Below, piece after piece: positions 1-10,310 of a stretch of DNA of 32,074 nt. The stretch is from Mesostigma viride. Lineage: Eukaryota; Streptophyta; Mesostigmatophyceae; Mesostigmatales; Mesostigmataceae. The stretch spans positions 3,237,280-3,269,353 of the forward strand of contig RPFO01000022.1 in assembly GCA_009746045.1 (NCBI GenBank), written 5' to 3'. The stretch's first letter is position 1; each line of letters starts with the position of its first letter. Made by a program: the position numbers and the translations under genes. The notes under the pieces were generated by a model. The model worked only from the letters and a program-made list of their open reading frames with translations, was not told the DNA's origin and made no database searches.

Positions 1-40
1 GGACCGGGCATGACACCGAATATTACAATCACTCCTGTGT

Positions 41-162
41 GCGTGAGTGTGTGCATGTGTGTGTGCGTGTGTGTGTCTGCGTGCGTGAGTGTGTGCATGT
101 GTGTGTGCGTGTGTGAGTGTGTGCATGTGCGTGTGTGCGCGTGTGTATGCGTGTGTGCGTGC

Positions 163-201
<39 letters not shown>

Positions 202-210
202 AGGCTGAGA
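41..210. repeat. GT-rich microsatellite
   Basis: An interrupted GT/GC dinucleotide array about 170 bp long, ending in an uninterrupted (GT)n run near 170-197. A reading frame through it encodes only Cys/Val and is not a gene. It lies beyond the 3' end of the minus-strand gene at 463-1788. Confidence 0.9.
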
Positions 211-253
211 ACCCCTAGGGGCTGCACATGACATGCACGCTACAATAAAAACA

Positions 254-427
254 CACCGTGGTGGCCGCGAGCGCGCTGCTTGATTATAACATCGATCCAG
301 CCGACAGTATTGTGTGTAAGCCTGCAGGTCAATATCGATCAAGGACTAGTGCCGTGGTGGTCGCGAGCGCGCTGCTCAATAGCTATCACATTGACAAGAA
401 CCTGCCAAGTCAACATTGATCAAGGAC
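254..427. repeat. Imperfect tandem duplication, about 98-bp unit
   Basis: Two diverged copies (from 254 and from 350) each begin with a GTGGT-GCGAGCGCGCTGCT block and end in ATCAAGGA. The opening 26 bp of the first copy matches 508-533, inside exon 2 of the neighbouring gene, at 23 of 26 positions; the second copy matches at 20 of 26. The pair therefore looks like decayed copies of coding DNA lying 3' of the gene. Confidence 0.7.
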
Positions 428-462
428 ACAAGGGACATGTGGATAAACCCACCCTAGGAGCC

Positions 463-1788
463 CTAACGGACACTGGTGAAGCCTTTCCACTTGGGAGCCA
501 TTCCACCCACCGTAGTGGCCGCGAGTGCGGTGCCTACGCACTCCTTGTAAGGGACCGGGTAGCCCACGCCGCGCCCCCGCGTGCACACCATGTCGGCGGT
601 GACGTTCATCAGCATGCGCTCCTGGTTCCCTTGGGCAAAGATGCGGAGCGCGACGTTGATGGGGACGGTGACACTGAATGGCTCGCTCTCGGACAGGCAG
701 CTCTGAGTGGCTGGGTCGCAAGGGATGACGTCAGCGAGCGTGACCTGGTAAGGGGGTGGGTTGGGTGGGTTGGGTGCGCACACATGCCAACGGGGTGGGT
801 AGGGACGAAGTCTGTGAGCGTGGTTAGGTAAGGCAAGGCGATGCTGGTGTTGGCTGGGAGGGGGTTAGGCTGGGGTGTGTGGGTGCACGCCGACCCACGC
901 TCACTGGATCGCGACCAACGCACCGGCCAAGGAATGGCGGACCCATGCACCGACCCATTAAAAGGAGAGGCATCCAAAGAGAAGGATAGAAATAGCAATG
1001 TGACAAACTGCCCCGCCAACCCACATTAGGAAAGGACCTGCCCGCACACCCGCAAAACGACGAGGGGACACGCTGACTCACCCACCCACCCACACGGAAG
1101 AAAGGGGGCCAGCTGGAGGCAAAATAAACAATCTTTTTGGTTTTAGAAGGGGGTGCGAGGCGATGGAAGGGGATCGGAATGGGCGGGGAGATGGGGAGCG
1201 GGGCGGGGTGAAGGGGTGGCCGGTGGGGGTGGGGGAGGGTTTGCATATGGATGTCAAGGCATCGTTACGGCAGATAAGCCGGTCAAAAAGACAGGGTGAC
1301 GAGCTACGCAGATAGGAAGCAGGAGTAGAAACCCCCGCCAAAGTAAGCGAGTACGGAAGGACCAATATGGAACAAATAAAAGGCAAATCAATGGTCTGGA
1401 AATGTAAGACCATCAAGGTCTTACAACCGCGCCGCAACAGCATCGACAAGATCGAAAAAACCTTTCTGGTAACCTAAGAACCCCCGCCAATCAACAACAA
1501 GCAGGATTTCCGTTCAGCGTGCCAGCGAGTCAAAAGATTTTCTCTGACCAGGCGCGAAAGGCGGGAAGTTTTGCTCACCTCGAAAATGGTCGCGGTCAGC
1601 GGCACCGAGATGGCAAGTCGAGCTTCCTGTATAAGAGCAAATGGGTGTTGAAGAGGAATGTCAAAACTGATTTGTTTAGGAAGAACTGTCTCATTAACGT
1701 GGAATTCGTAGTTATTGCTGATTCCGTGCGCGATCGCGCACAGCTGCAAGACGACGGCAATGCAGGCAAAGGCCGACCGGCCTGCCAT
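463..1788 (-). CDS. Predicted small secreted protein, two exons
   Basis: Exons are complement(1579..1788) and complement(463..744), joined in phase 0 to give 163 aa. The ATG at 1788 opens a clear signal peptide: a short basic start, then a hydrophobic core (FACIAVVLQLCAIAHG), with cleavage probable near residue 22. The donor is GAG|GTGAGC and the acceptor CCCCTTACCAG|G. The mature part has two N-glycosylation sequons (N32, N117) and four cysteines (79, 86, 124, 139), enough for two disulfides, so an extracellular or luminal role is likely. I recognise no domain. The 834-bp intron holds a decayed copy of the exon 2 edge (801-833). On the opposite strand the sequence at 745-752 also resembles a donor, but the plus-strand frame has no protein-like features. 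The gene is divergent from the one at 3160. The TAG at 463 ends the frame; an additional 3' exon cannot be excluded. Confidence 0.66.
801..833 (-). repeat. Degenerate copy of exon 2 acceptor edge in intron
   Basis: This 33-bp stretch matches 721-753, which spans the intron/exon 2 junction of the secreted-protein gene, at 25 of 33 positions without gaps and exactly 80 bp away. The acceptor AG is lost in the copy, so it should not be spliced there. Confidence 0.6.
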
Positions 1789-2162
1789 ATTCGTATCCGC
1801 AGCAATCGACTAATGAGCGAGACCTGTAGCCGGACTGCTCGTGGCAGCTGGCTTCTTAGGCAGTACTGCTTGCCATTGACTCTTGCCCTCACGACGCCAG
1901 CGTGCCATTCTCCATCCTCGCCGTGCGCAGCTTGATATTTCGCTGTCGATCTGTGCACGGAGCAACCGCGAGAATGACGTCGCACGGGCGCTTCAATGCC
2001 ACGCAGAGGCGCGCGATGTATTTTCCAAAATTACTATAGCCATCAAGACATTGTTGTAGTACATCAAGTTCTTGCGTTGTGTCAGACTGTCAGTTGCGGT
2101 CAGTCAGTCAGGTCATTCCGGCCCGCCGTGTGCGGGCGCGTGGTGATCAACTTGACACCAAT

Positions 2163-2412
2163 GTTGTTGTTGTTGTTGTTGAGGCCCACGCCGCACATGC
2201 ATGGGCGGCAGAGATCTAGAAACGGCCGAGGGCCGAAAACAGCATGACAAATGTAGTAGGTAATAAGGTACTACCTAAGCGGAGACAATCATGTTGAACT
2301 TGTTGTTGTTGTTGTTGCTGTTGTTGTTGCGTTTTCCCACGCCGCAAGCCCGCTGGCCGCTATGCGCAGCGGTGATTCTATTGTTGCTGTTGTTGTTCCA
2401 GTTGTTGTTGCT
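2163..2412. repeat. (TTG)n microsatellite clusters
   Basis: Three short TTG/CTG arrays lie near 2163-2181, 2299-2330 and 2379-2412, separated by GC-rich unique DNA. The first two are each followed within about 10 bp by CCCACGCCGCA, so an array plus its flank may have been duplicated together. Confidence 0.85.
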
Positions 2413-3039
2413 CACGCGGAGATTCTATATTCAGATTTGAGACATGTACAGTACGGTTTACTAGCTGTTGAGTATCCAACCGTACAAATCACAGTTTCCT
2501 GATACCGGTAGGACCACCGTTACTACAGTAAGTATATATCCGGCCATGGTGCTTCGTTATTCCCTGATTTCCCTCGATAGTTTTGAGGGCCAAACTTCGC
2601 GATGTATGTGCCGCGTCCGTACAGTACGCCATTGCGCCAGGCACTGATCAGGATCCTGCTCCACAAGTGGCCTCATTTTCAAGTTGCATCTTATGGCGCG
2701 CTTATTTCGTAGCCTGTACTGCCTACTGAGGTGAGTGAGGTCCTCTTATACTCCTCTTGGCCTCCTCGTCTTTTACCGTCCCCGTCATATTGCGACCGCC
2801 ATGTTTGGCCCGTCGAGCGGAAGGTTTTCCACTTTCCCAGCCTACACCCGCCCGCCCGCATGCTATGCTTTTGTCGGGGAAAAGTCTCGAGAAGAATTCG
2901 GCGCCCATAATTATTAATTTATATGCCTTGGCTATAGCTTAAAAACTTTCGCATCAAAGGCTGATTTATAATTTACCGTTTGGGGTTGGCGCTTTGAACC
3001 TTGTAACGCTACCTAATCATGCAACAGGACATGCTGAGG

Positions 3040-3049
3040 TATATAAAAG
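3040..3049 (+). promoter_or_regulatory. TATA box
   Basis: TATATAAAAG matches the consensus TATA box. It lies 110-120 bp upstream of the ATG at 3160, which would place the transcription start near 3070-3080 and give a 5' UTR of about 85 nt. Confidence 0.65.
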
Positions 3050-3159
3050 CGTACCGCTTGACATTTTGCACCGACGAGTAAGTGAATCACAAAGCGGTGT
3101 AATTGTTTTCTATCCGTCCAATCGTGCGAGAAACTAGTCTGATTGCTCGGCGAGAAGCC

Positions 3160-6100
3160 ATGAGAAACGAAATCGCCGGAAAGATGGGGAAGAAAAGGAA
3201 GAAAGGAATTGAGGACATAGAACTGGAGCGCTCTCTGTACAACTCCTTTTGCACCGCCGCCAACTCAGTCTCCCAGTTGTATACCCAAGCGCAGCATCAG
3301 CAGAAGAGAGCATTTGCTGCCGGCGCCAGAACATCTACGGTGAGTGAATTAAGGTATTTCCGAGGCACATATCGAAGGTCCCGATGGCTGGCCTTCAAAC
3401 GGTTTGGAGCCTACTCCCCATTTGCCCTTGGTTTCCGTGGCCACATCAGCGGGGCTTTCCCAGGCGTGCTCATGGCGCTGTTGTGTAGTCTACCTTGCCA
3501 TCCCGGGGCATATGCGTTGAGCTGTGTTGAAGACCTTGTTTTGAAACCGTGCGCGCTATTTGAATATGCGTCGAGTATGGTATCATCCTTTGCTTGCAGA
3601 CGCTTCGTCTAGTTCGCCATCGACTATGTCCAGATGCCTGGTGCCGCTATGGCGAATCACGTGTAGTCACATGGTCGCGTCAGTGATGGATGGCCCCTTC
3701 TTGATGTTACAGACCTTGGGGATGAGTTTTTAGGGACAAAATGGCGTTGTAACGCACTGTTGCCGGACTTCAGTGCAAATGACACTGGGCCTTTTTACGC
3801 TGGAAGCACAAATGGCAGAGGCATTCCTCCTTTCTGCATCCCTCTCCCTCTCCCCTTTCCCGCCCTCGCTCTCCCCTTCCCCCTCTTATCCCCCGATTCC
3901 CTTTCTCCCCCCCCCCCTATGTGCTCCTTTCACTTTCCCGCCTTGGCGTCCCATCCAGTGCCCCCTCCTCTACCGCATCTCCTTTCTCCCCCTCCTCCCT
4001 CCTGTCCCCCCCCCCGTACCCCTAGCACTGCTGATTTCTTTCCAGCTGCCCCCTCTCCTACCCCTCTCCCTCCTTTTACCCCCTCCCCCCCCTTCCCCTC
4101 CTCCGTCCCCTCTTGTGCCCCCTCTCCCTCGGCCCCTGTGCCCCCACTCGCACGGTCGATGGGCATGCCATGCTCGGCACGCTCGCAATAAATGCGAACG
4201 CACTCATTGTTTTGTATCTAGCCTTCTTTTTTGTCTGCCTCTTCCATCCGTTGTCCTGATTTTTTTTTTGAATTATCATTACCATGCAACCATTAGGACA
4301 GTTGCCTAACTATCTATGTTTTGTTTATTGATGTTTACTATCTATGTTTGTTTATCTAATGGTATCTGGTCATTGTAAACAACCATTCCTGCCCCTGTCT
4401 GCGTCACGCGACACTAAACAACCATTTGTTCCCTCCCCTTCCACTCTTCCCTCTGCACGCATTCATTGATCTCGTCACCCGTAAAGATGTGTACATCCAA
4501 TCTCAGCCCCCTCTTTTTGATTCCCATCCCTAATGTGCATCACCCCCCTCTGTCGCTCCCCCCCCCCCCCCCCCCTCCCCCTCCCCCCCCCCCTTTTCCC
4601 CCAACTAAACCACCACCACCACCCTTCCCCACCCCTTCGCCCCACCCTTCCCCCCACCCCTTCCCCCCACCCCTTCCCCCACCCCTTCCCCCCACCCCTT
4701 CCCCCACCCCTTCCCCCCACCCCTTCCCCCCACCCCCCCACCCCCCGCTTCGCATTCCCTCTCCGCCCCCCCACATGTGCCTGCTTTCTCCTCTGCCCCT
4801 TTCCCCCCCCTCGAGCCCCCAGGAACAGTTCCGGATCCTAGAGTGGCTTACCAATCATCCCGCTCCCCTCTCTCCCCTTCGTACACACACACACACTCAT
4901 GAGCAGGAGCGCATTCTGCAGTGGCTGACCAAGGAGTACGCCGGGTCGCCCCACCTGCCCGTTGAGGCCATCGCCGCCTTCTTGATGGTACGTGTGTGTG
5001 TGGGGGGGGGGAATTGAGAGCGTGACAACCTGGGTGTGCAGCTGTGTGCACTTTACGTGTAGTATGTGTCGGCCCACCTGCCCGTGGAGGTGCCGACGTC
5101 GCTTTCTCGAGGGCATATGTGCGTATACATGAAATTCTAGTATGCGTGCGCGTCATCTATGTCCATTTTATATACATGTCCATATCATGTAACGTGTGTG
5201 CGTGCCATGCATGGTATATGTGTTGTGTGTGTGTGTGTGTTGTGCATAGGTGTGCATTTTGTAGGTCTGCACGCTTCCTAAGTTAACTCTCCCTTCCAGT
5301 AGCACAAGTTTGGAAGGGGACACCTAGTTTTCTCGTTCTTCCTTCTGGCCTTGACCGCCTGCTTGCACCCTCTCTGCCTGGTCTCTTAAATTTATATGTC
5401 CCTTTTTTTTCGTGCTGCATGTTTAATATACTGCTCCGCAGGCAGAGAAGGCTCACTGGTGCCTTTTGTTGCGCACTATGCTGCTTACCTGCACACATGT
5501 TTCCCCTTATTCTATTGTCCTATCACAGTTTGTTATCTCACGTTTTTGCTCTGTTTCTTTCTATGTCTTCTTCTCCCTCGGCCCCCCCTCGGTTTTCTAT
5601 CTCACCTTCTATATCACTTTTTTTGCTCTATTTTCTTTCTGTCTCTCCTTCCCCCTCGGTTTCCCCGCTGTTGTGTCTTGCAGAAAGAGGTGGACCGGCT
5701 GGACAGCGACGACGCGGCGCTCAGCGAACAGTACCTGTCGATCACGCAGCAGCAGCAGCAGCAGCAACAGCAAGCAGCGGCTGCCACGGCGGCAGCCACG
5801 GCTGCGGCCAGGCAGCCACCCGCTCAAGCGCCCGCGCACCCTGCTGGTCAGGCCAGGGAGGCCGGCCACGCGGCGATGCAGCCGTGTCTGGTGGACGCGA
5901 TGGGAGGCGCGGCGGGGGCGGCCATGGTGAGTTGTTGGGGAGGAGTTCGGCGAGGCGCTGGTTTGGGGCTTGCTGTTGAGGGGCTTATTGAAAACAGCAG
6001 AGTGTGACGAGATGATGTGGCAAAGATCTTTTTCCTGCGGGTCCAAACAATCGCAGTTTCCCAAGTGAGCGGTTGACATAAGGGTGGACAAGGAGGAGAA

Positions 6101-7070
6101 GCCGTTGTGAATAGACTCACGTTGTATCCTGCTGTGAAGTATGACAGTAGAACTGTAGAAGGCAAGGGGGAGGGAGGGGGGGGGGGCGGAGAGTACTTAA
6201 AATGTGCCGGGGGTGGGGGGTGGGGGTGGGAAAGTACTTCAAAGCTACCAGCGCCTTTGATACTCTCAAAGGATCTGCTTCGTATCATGCTCGTAAGCTC
6301 TTTTGGAAAGATATTACTATGAATTTCAGATTTATATTGCTTTCAGTTTCGGAGACCCCCCTGTGTGCCTTGTGCCGGATGGTGTGTGGTCCGTGGTCTG
6401 TGACCGCGTGCATGGCAGACGAATGAAGGGCTGGTCCATTTTTTTCCCCCCTCACACAAGGCTGGTTACTTCCCTTCCTCACCCCGACATGCAAGCCATA
6501 CTCTCAAGCATGCCTCTTTGTCGCGTCCCAGGCCGGTTCCTCCCTCCTCGGTGATCTGTGTGGCTTGCTTTCGCGGGGGCTCTGTTTTCTGGCCTGCATT
6601 CATCATGGCTCTGTTTTGCTAGCGTTCCTGACTCTGTTTTGCTTGCTGTGGCTTGTGTTCATCATGGCTCTGTGTTGCTGGCACCGCAGCCGCCCCCGCC
6701 ACCGAGCCCCTACGGACGGCGAGGCAGCAATTCGGGGTCCAGCCAGAGCCCCCGCCGGGGCGCCTCCAAGCACGTCCCCTTTGGGAGCGCGCCCTCCCAC
6801 CCTTGCAATGCTGTTGCTGGCGCTGACCCCGGCGGCGGGGCCATGGGTGGCTACCCTGCGCCATGGGTGGGGGTGGGCATGGTGCCGCAGCAGCAGCACC
6901 CGGGGCAGGCGCAAGCGCAAGAGTACCATCATCATGCCGCGGAGGGCGGCCTTGGCTATTCCACCGGGGGGGGGGGCGCCGGTTACCCTTGTGGTTTTCA
7001 CGATCGCATCAGCAGGGAGGACCCTGGGGGGGACGAGCAGGACGGCCCCGAGGACATCGCCATGTCGTGA
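3160..7070 (+). CDS. Uncharacterised plant-type protein, four exons, 294 aa
   Basis: Exons 3160..3339, 4907..4987, 5684..5926 and 6690..7070 join with all introns in phase 0; donors are GTGAGT, GTACGT and GTGAGT. Residues 1-22 are very basic (GKMGKKRKKG). Residues 26-60 (LYNSFCTAANSVSQLYTQAQ, then QKRAFAAGAR) and 61-95 (ERILQWL, LPVEAIAAFL, KEVDRLD) align without gaps to a family of land-plant proteins of unknown function, which I recall as PANTHER PTHR33675. Residues 109-117 are a polyglutamine run followed by an Ala/Pro-rich stretch. The last exon has SQSPRR and HVPFGSAPS, which I also associate with that family, and is otherwise Gly/His/Gln-rich. The basic N-terminus suggests a nuclear protein, by inference only. 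A competing, better pyrimidine-supported acceptor at 4821-4822 would add 28 in-frame residues. I do not know the biochemical function. Confidence 0.8.
3838..4145. repeat. Pyrimidine-rich low-complexity tract in intron 1
   Basis: About 300 bp of almost pure C/T on the plus strand within the 1567-bp first intron of the gene at 3160. Open frames here on both strands are Pro/Ser- or Gly-rich shadows of composition. Confidence 0.85.
4557..4745. repeat. C-rich minisatellite in intron 1
   Basis: A homopolymeric C tract leads into roughly a dozen 13-14-bp copies of CCCCACCCCTTCCC. The complementary strand carries regularly spaced G runs of four to six, a strong G-quadruplex pattern on the template strand of the gene. 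Confidence 0.85.
4823..4855 (+). repeat. Diverged duplicate of the start of exon 2
   Basis: Codons 4823-4855 read EQFRILEWLTN. The segment at 4901-4933, spanning the chosen exon 2 start, reads EQERILQWLTK. Eight of 11 residues are identical, while only 23 of 33 bases match, and six of the ten differences fall at third codon positions. It is preceded by a strong pyrimidine tract and CAG, is in frame with exon 2, and has a weak GTACAC donor at 4881. It could be an alternative exon, an extension of exon 2, or a relic. Confidence 0.6.
5068..5090 (+). repeat. Partial copy of exon 2 interior in intron 2
   Basis: This stretch matches 4945-4967 of exon 2 (the part coding SPHLPVEA) at 21 of 23 positions, then diverges. 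It lies 123 bp downstream of its source, inside the intron. Confidence 0.65.
5746..5772 (+). repeat. CAG/CAA repeat coding polyglutamine
   Basis: Nine consecutive Gln codons, mostly CAG with one CAA interruption, in exon 3 of the gene at 3160. They are followed at once by an Ala-rich stretch from GCA/GCG/GCC codons. Confidence 0.9.
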
Positions 7071-7132
7071 CACCTGTCGTCGCGAGGGGGCGATCTTGTC
7101 ATTCAATGCTCCAGTAGTAGTCTCATTGGTGA

Positions 7133-7137
7133 TGTAA
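7133..7137 (+). terminator. Putative poly(A) signal TGTAA
   Basis: TGTAA lies 63 nt after the stop codon at 7070. UGUAA is the usual polyadenylation element of green algae. A pentamer this short could occur by chance. Confidence 0.4.
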
Positions 7138-7154
7138 GGAAACCATGTCAGGAT

Positions 7155-7214
7155 ATCGGCCTAATTGGTAATAGATCGGCCTAATTGGTAATAGATCGGC
7201 CTAATTGGTAATAT
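7155..7214. repeat. 20-bp tandem repeat, three copies
   Basis: Three head-to-tail copies of ATCGGCCTAATTGGTAATAG, the last one ending in AT. A related CAGGATATCGGCC sequence flanks the array on both sides (about 7149 and 7230). Confidence 0.95.
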
Positions 7215-7249
7215 TTGGATACCACGTCAGGATATCGGCCCAGGGTTTG

Positions 7250-7410
7250 CGAGGGCAACCTGTTTCGGAGGGGGTCGACTTCCCCGGTCCATGGGATAGA
7301 TAGCACCTTGTTGCACCAGCGGCATGACCCTGGTAGCCAGGCGTTGCGAGGGCAACACACGGGAGGGCAACCCATGGGAGGGCGACCCCTTGGAGGGCAG
7401 CCTCTTCGAA
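7250..7410. repeat. Degenerate GAGGGCAACC repeats
   Basis: GAGGGCRACC-type units occur near 7250, 7347, 7362, 7378 and 7394; the last four are spaced 15-16 bp apart. The plus-strand frame through them (Gln/Pro/Gly-rich) is a by-product of the repeat. Confidence 0.7.
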
Positions 7411-7682
7411 GGGCGTCGGATGGCCCAGGACTGGGTGCGGTGGATGCATCATGGCATCTGCGTGGCAAACGTTCCATGACGGCCGCAGGCGCCACGATGT
7501 ACCGCGACATGGCGCGTGACATTGTACTGTGCCTTGGTGCCAGGACGGTGGGTGGCGACCACGGCCGCATCGTGACCATCGCAAGCATGAGGGGGGCCGG
7601 GTATTCGCGGTCATGGACGTATGGTCAAGGATTCCCTTGACCAGCACGGATAAGATAACGGCGGGCTATAGCCACCATGTGT

Positions 7683-7730
7683 CCGGAATCTCCAGATTTC
7701 TGGCCTGCGCGGCTTGTCTCATGGATATGG
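7683..7730 (+). repeat. Dispersed repeat, copy a
   Basis: Contains CCAGATTTCTGGCCTGCGC, then GGCTTGTCTCATGGATATGG. It aligns over about 45 bp with copies at 18127-18170 and 19136-19180, and over 29 bp with the minus-strand copy at 12407-12435. Shorter related pieces lie at 8441-8460, 9605-9614 and 22039-22060. Confidence 0.65.
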
Positions 7731-8897
7731 TCAAGTCTATGCTTGGTTGATATGATCAAGTATTTGCTTGGTTGCATGACGGAGTGGCCACGAAGAAGAA
7801 GGACGGGGTGTCACTGTGGCACCGTGTCGTGACACGAGCCTGGCGCGTGCGGGCCAAGGGATGGGGAGGGGGGGCGGGGGGGGGGGGGGGGGGGGGAAGC
7901 AGAGTGGCCTGTTGTGGCCGCTCTCTTGTATGATTACCGGGCGCCCCTGGGACCTGCAGGCGGTGATGGCGCGCATACGGGGTATACCAGCCCTACCGGA
8001 TGAAAGCCCCACGCCCGGTCGGGGGGTGAACGCGGCCTATGAATGTATCGCGGCCTATGAATGTATGGCGGTCCATGCAGGGTGGTGGAAGCGCGGGATG
8101 ATGACCTACTGGCATGCAAGGGGGGTGGATCCCACTTTTCTATTCGCAAGCTGGCGGTCCAGGCAGCTTCCATGGAGCGTGCAGTTGAGGGAAGTCTGGG
8201 AATGGCATTTTCGCTGGCCCCATGCCTTGGTCGCTGCACACCGTGTGCGGCCCCCTGTGATGAGCATGGGAGGTGCCGGGGAGCAGTTTTTTAATGACGA
8301 TGGATCGTACGTGCCTCCGGTATGCGCGAGGGCGTGCGTGGACTCACTAACGCATGATGGAGTTGCGTTGAGCGGCCAGGGAGGCTAGTGCTCGTCACCA
8401 GACGCTTGCCGGGCGCGGATGCGCGTCCGCAAATATAAATTGGTCAGGTTGTCTCATGGATTGACACGACCATCAAGTATAGCTGCCGGGGATTACGCGG
8501 GGGATAGTGCGCACATAATGGTTAGGTGCTGGGAAGGCATATGGGCAGGGGTGTGAGCAGGGGTATGCGTGATTGCCAATTGAGGAGGCCTGCATATGGT
8601 TGACAGGAACACGCATGCTGCCGGGGATGCCTACTCGCGACATGGGACCATGAAAGCTGCCGATTATCGAGTTAATTTGCTTTCGTGCTTTCGCAGCTGC
8701 GCGAGGGTGGCCCATGGCCCTGAGGCGTGTGCACCTGTGGCCAGGCCATACGGCATATCTGCACAAGCTGCCAGTTGCATTATGGTCATGACTAGCTGGA
8801 GTCTTCCTCTGTATGTTCTGATCAGACACTCCGCAAAGGTGAAAACCTTTGCGTTCAGTGCCAGGCCGCGGAAAACGCGGAAAACGCGATCTGCAAA

Positions 8898-8971
8898 TGA
8901 ATCCGACCGGAATCGAACTGGGGACCTCTCGCACCAATTTTGCTGACTATAGGACGGACGTCTCCGGATAC
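8898..8971 (-). other. tRNA-like sequence (tRNA pseudogene or SINE head)
   Basis: On the minus strand, 74 nt open with GTATCCG and end with CGGATTCA. These two 7-nt arms pair at 6 of 7 positions like an acceptor stem. GTTCGATTCC (8909-8918) matches the B box, and TGCGAGAGGTCC before it resembles the 3' half of an alanine tRNA. The T stem has mismatches and no proper anticodon arm can be folded, so this is not a working tRNA. Confidence 0.35.
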
Positions 8972-9762
8972 CATGGCATCGCCAACTTACACCTACAGTC
9001 ATCCGCAAAAGTTCTCCTGTCCGGGGAGTGATGCAAGCCTTTCGGATTTGGTACTAGATAAATCACTCGAGATCTGTGTGTAGGAGTACTACACACGTGT
9101 CTGCACGCGAGACTTGTTCAGTCTCGCACCGTCTGTATGTGGCCAAAGGGCGAGGGGCGAATGCCATGAACAGTGTATTTTTAATGCGGTATGGCAATGC
9201 CTGCTGACCCTAGTTCGCAGGTCTAGGTTGTCCTAACAGAATCATGAAGTAGTAGTACGGGAAAGGGATGAAAGTCTGGCACTGTGCGCTTTTGCTGGTC
9301 ATGTTTCCAGGGGCGGGGGAAAAGATTCCAGGTCCCCATCCTGCAATGCTAGCTAGGAATTGAAGCTGGGGTAGGCAGCATGCATGTCTCACTAACCCAT
9401 GATATAATAAGTAGAGTTGCGCTGAGGACTATGTACTTGCGTGTCCTGTGCAGACGCATGCCACGGAGTACTATGCTAACCTTGCATTTTGGAAATTAAT
9501 GTAACGGAGTGATTCTTGCAACCATCATGATGTAAGCTGGCCAGGTTTTGTACCCAATTGTCGATGACCCTGATGCAAATACATCCAAACTCCTATTTCA
9601 ATCAAGGTTGTCTCACTCAATAAAATGAAATACCACCCGGTCGTTGTTTTGGTCATGTGGCTACCTTCGCTCTGGCCTGCCACTGGCTAGATTGCCGGCC
9701 GCCGGCGCCGGCCAGCCAGGCCTCGATTGATCGGCCGGCCGGGCGACGGGCCGGCCTCAAAC

Positions 9763-9801
9763 GTTGTCTCCTTGATAGGTATTGAAGTTGTCTCCTTGAT
9801 A
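9763..9801 (+). repeat. Direct repeat GTTGTCTCCTTGATA
   Basis: Two exact 15-bp copies start at 9763 and 9787, 24 bp apart. The 15-mer is the core of the dispersed repeat that also occurs at 18127-18170. Confidence 0.8.
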
Positions 9802-10310
9802 AGTAAGTGCGTGAACATGCATTGAAGGCATGCCACGGAGTAAGTGATGAGGTACTCCTCATCAGATCCTGAGCTAGCTATAGCTACCGCCATGGCCTAG
9901 CTGGCTGGGCAGGGCTCGAGATCCACAGCATATGCATGCAGCGCTGCGCCGGCTACGCGGCGGACATCCTAGCTGACGTACTGCAGATCGAGCTCACCTC
10001 GCGATCCTCCGGCGAAGCGCTGCGCTATGGCCGAGTTAGGAGCACCTGCCATTGTCGATTAATGTGACTGAGCAGCTCTCGATCAGCGGCCCGCCCGACC
10101 GCGCACATCAGTGCTTCATTTAGACCTTTTTCCGGCCACAGGCGGTGCCGCGCCGGCGATTGAAAAATTCTCATTGCCGGTGGCCGGCGAACGCCGCGGC
10201 CAGTTGCTATACGTTATCTAGAGCTTTATTGATAAAAAATAGTTAGTATAAAGCTAATTTTAATACAGTATCGATCGGAAAAGCATGCTACACTTGTCTC
10301 TCGCCTTAAC

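Larger units (their letters stand above)
1789..3159. other. Divergent promoter region between two genes
   Basis: No protein-like exon is seen in these 1.37 kb between the start codons of a minus-strand and a plus-strand gene. It contains three TTG-repeat clusters and a TATA box for the plus-strand gene. The 15-mer CCCACGCCGCACATG at 2185-2199 recurs at 21676-21690, upstream of NAF1, and its first 11 bases recur at 2336-2346. Confidence 0.6.
7215..10290. other. Gene-poor spacer, no gene recognised
   Basis: Reading frames of up to 190 codons (for example 7816-8388) show no domain, no coherent composition and no convincing splice partners. The stretch holds short repeats, a G homopolymer near 7878-7897, a direct repeat of GCGGCCTATGAATGTA near 8033-8065, a tRNA-like sequence at 8898-8971, scattered GTTGTCTC motifs and GGCCGGC-rich patches near 9695-9755 and 10130-10200. 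Confidence 0.6.

Noticed and set aside
280-831. Plus-strand frame of 183 codons
   Set aside because: It is the complement of a minus-strand exon that has a signal peptide partner exon, clean splice sites and cysteine pattern; the plus-strand product has no such features.
3760-4309. Pro/Ser-rich and Gly-rich frames
   Set aside because: They reflect the pyrimidine tract in intron 1 and not protein selection.
7816-8388. Plus-strand frame of 190 codons
   Set aside because: It passes through a G homopolymer, has no recognisable domain and no support from neighbouring sequence.
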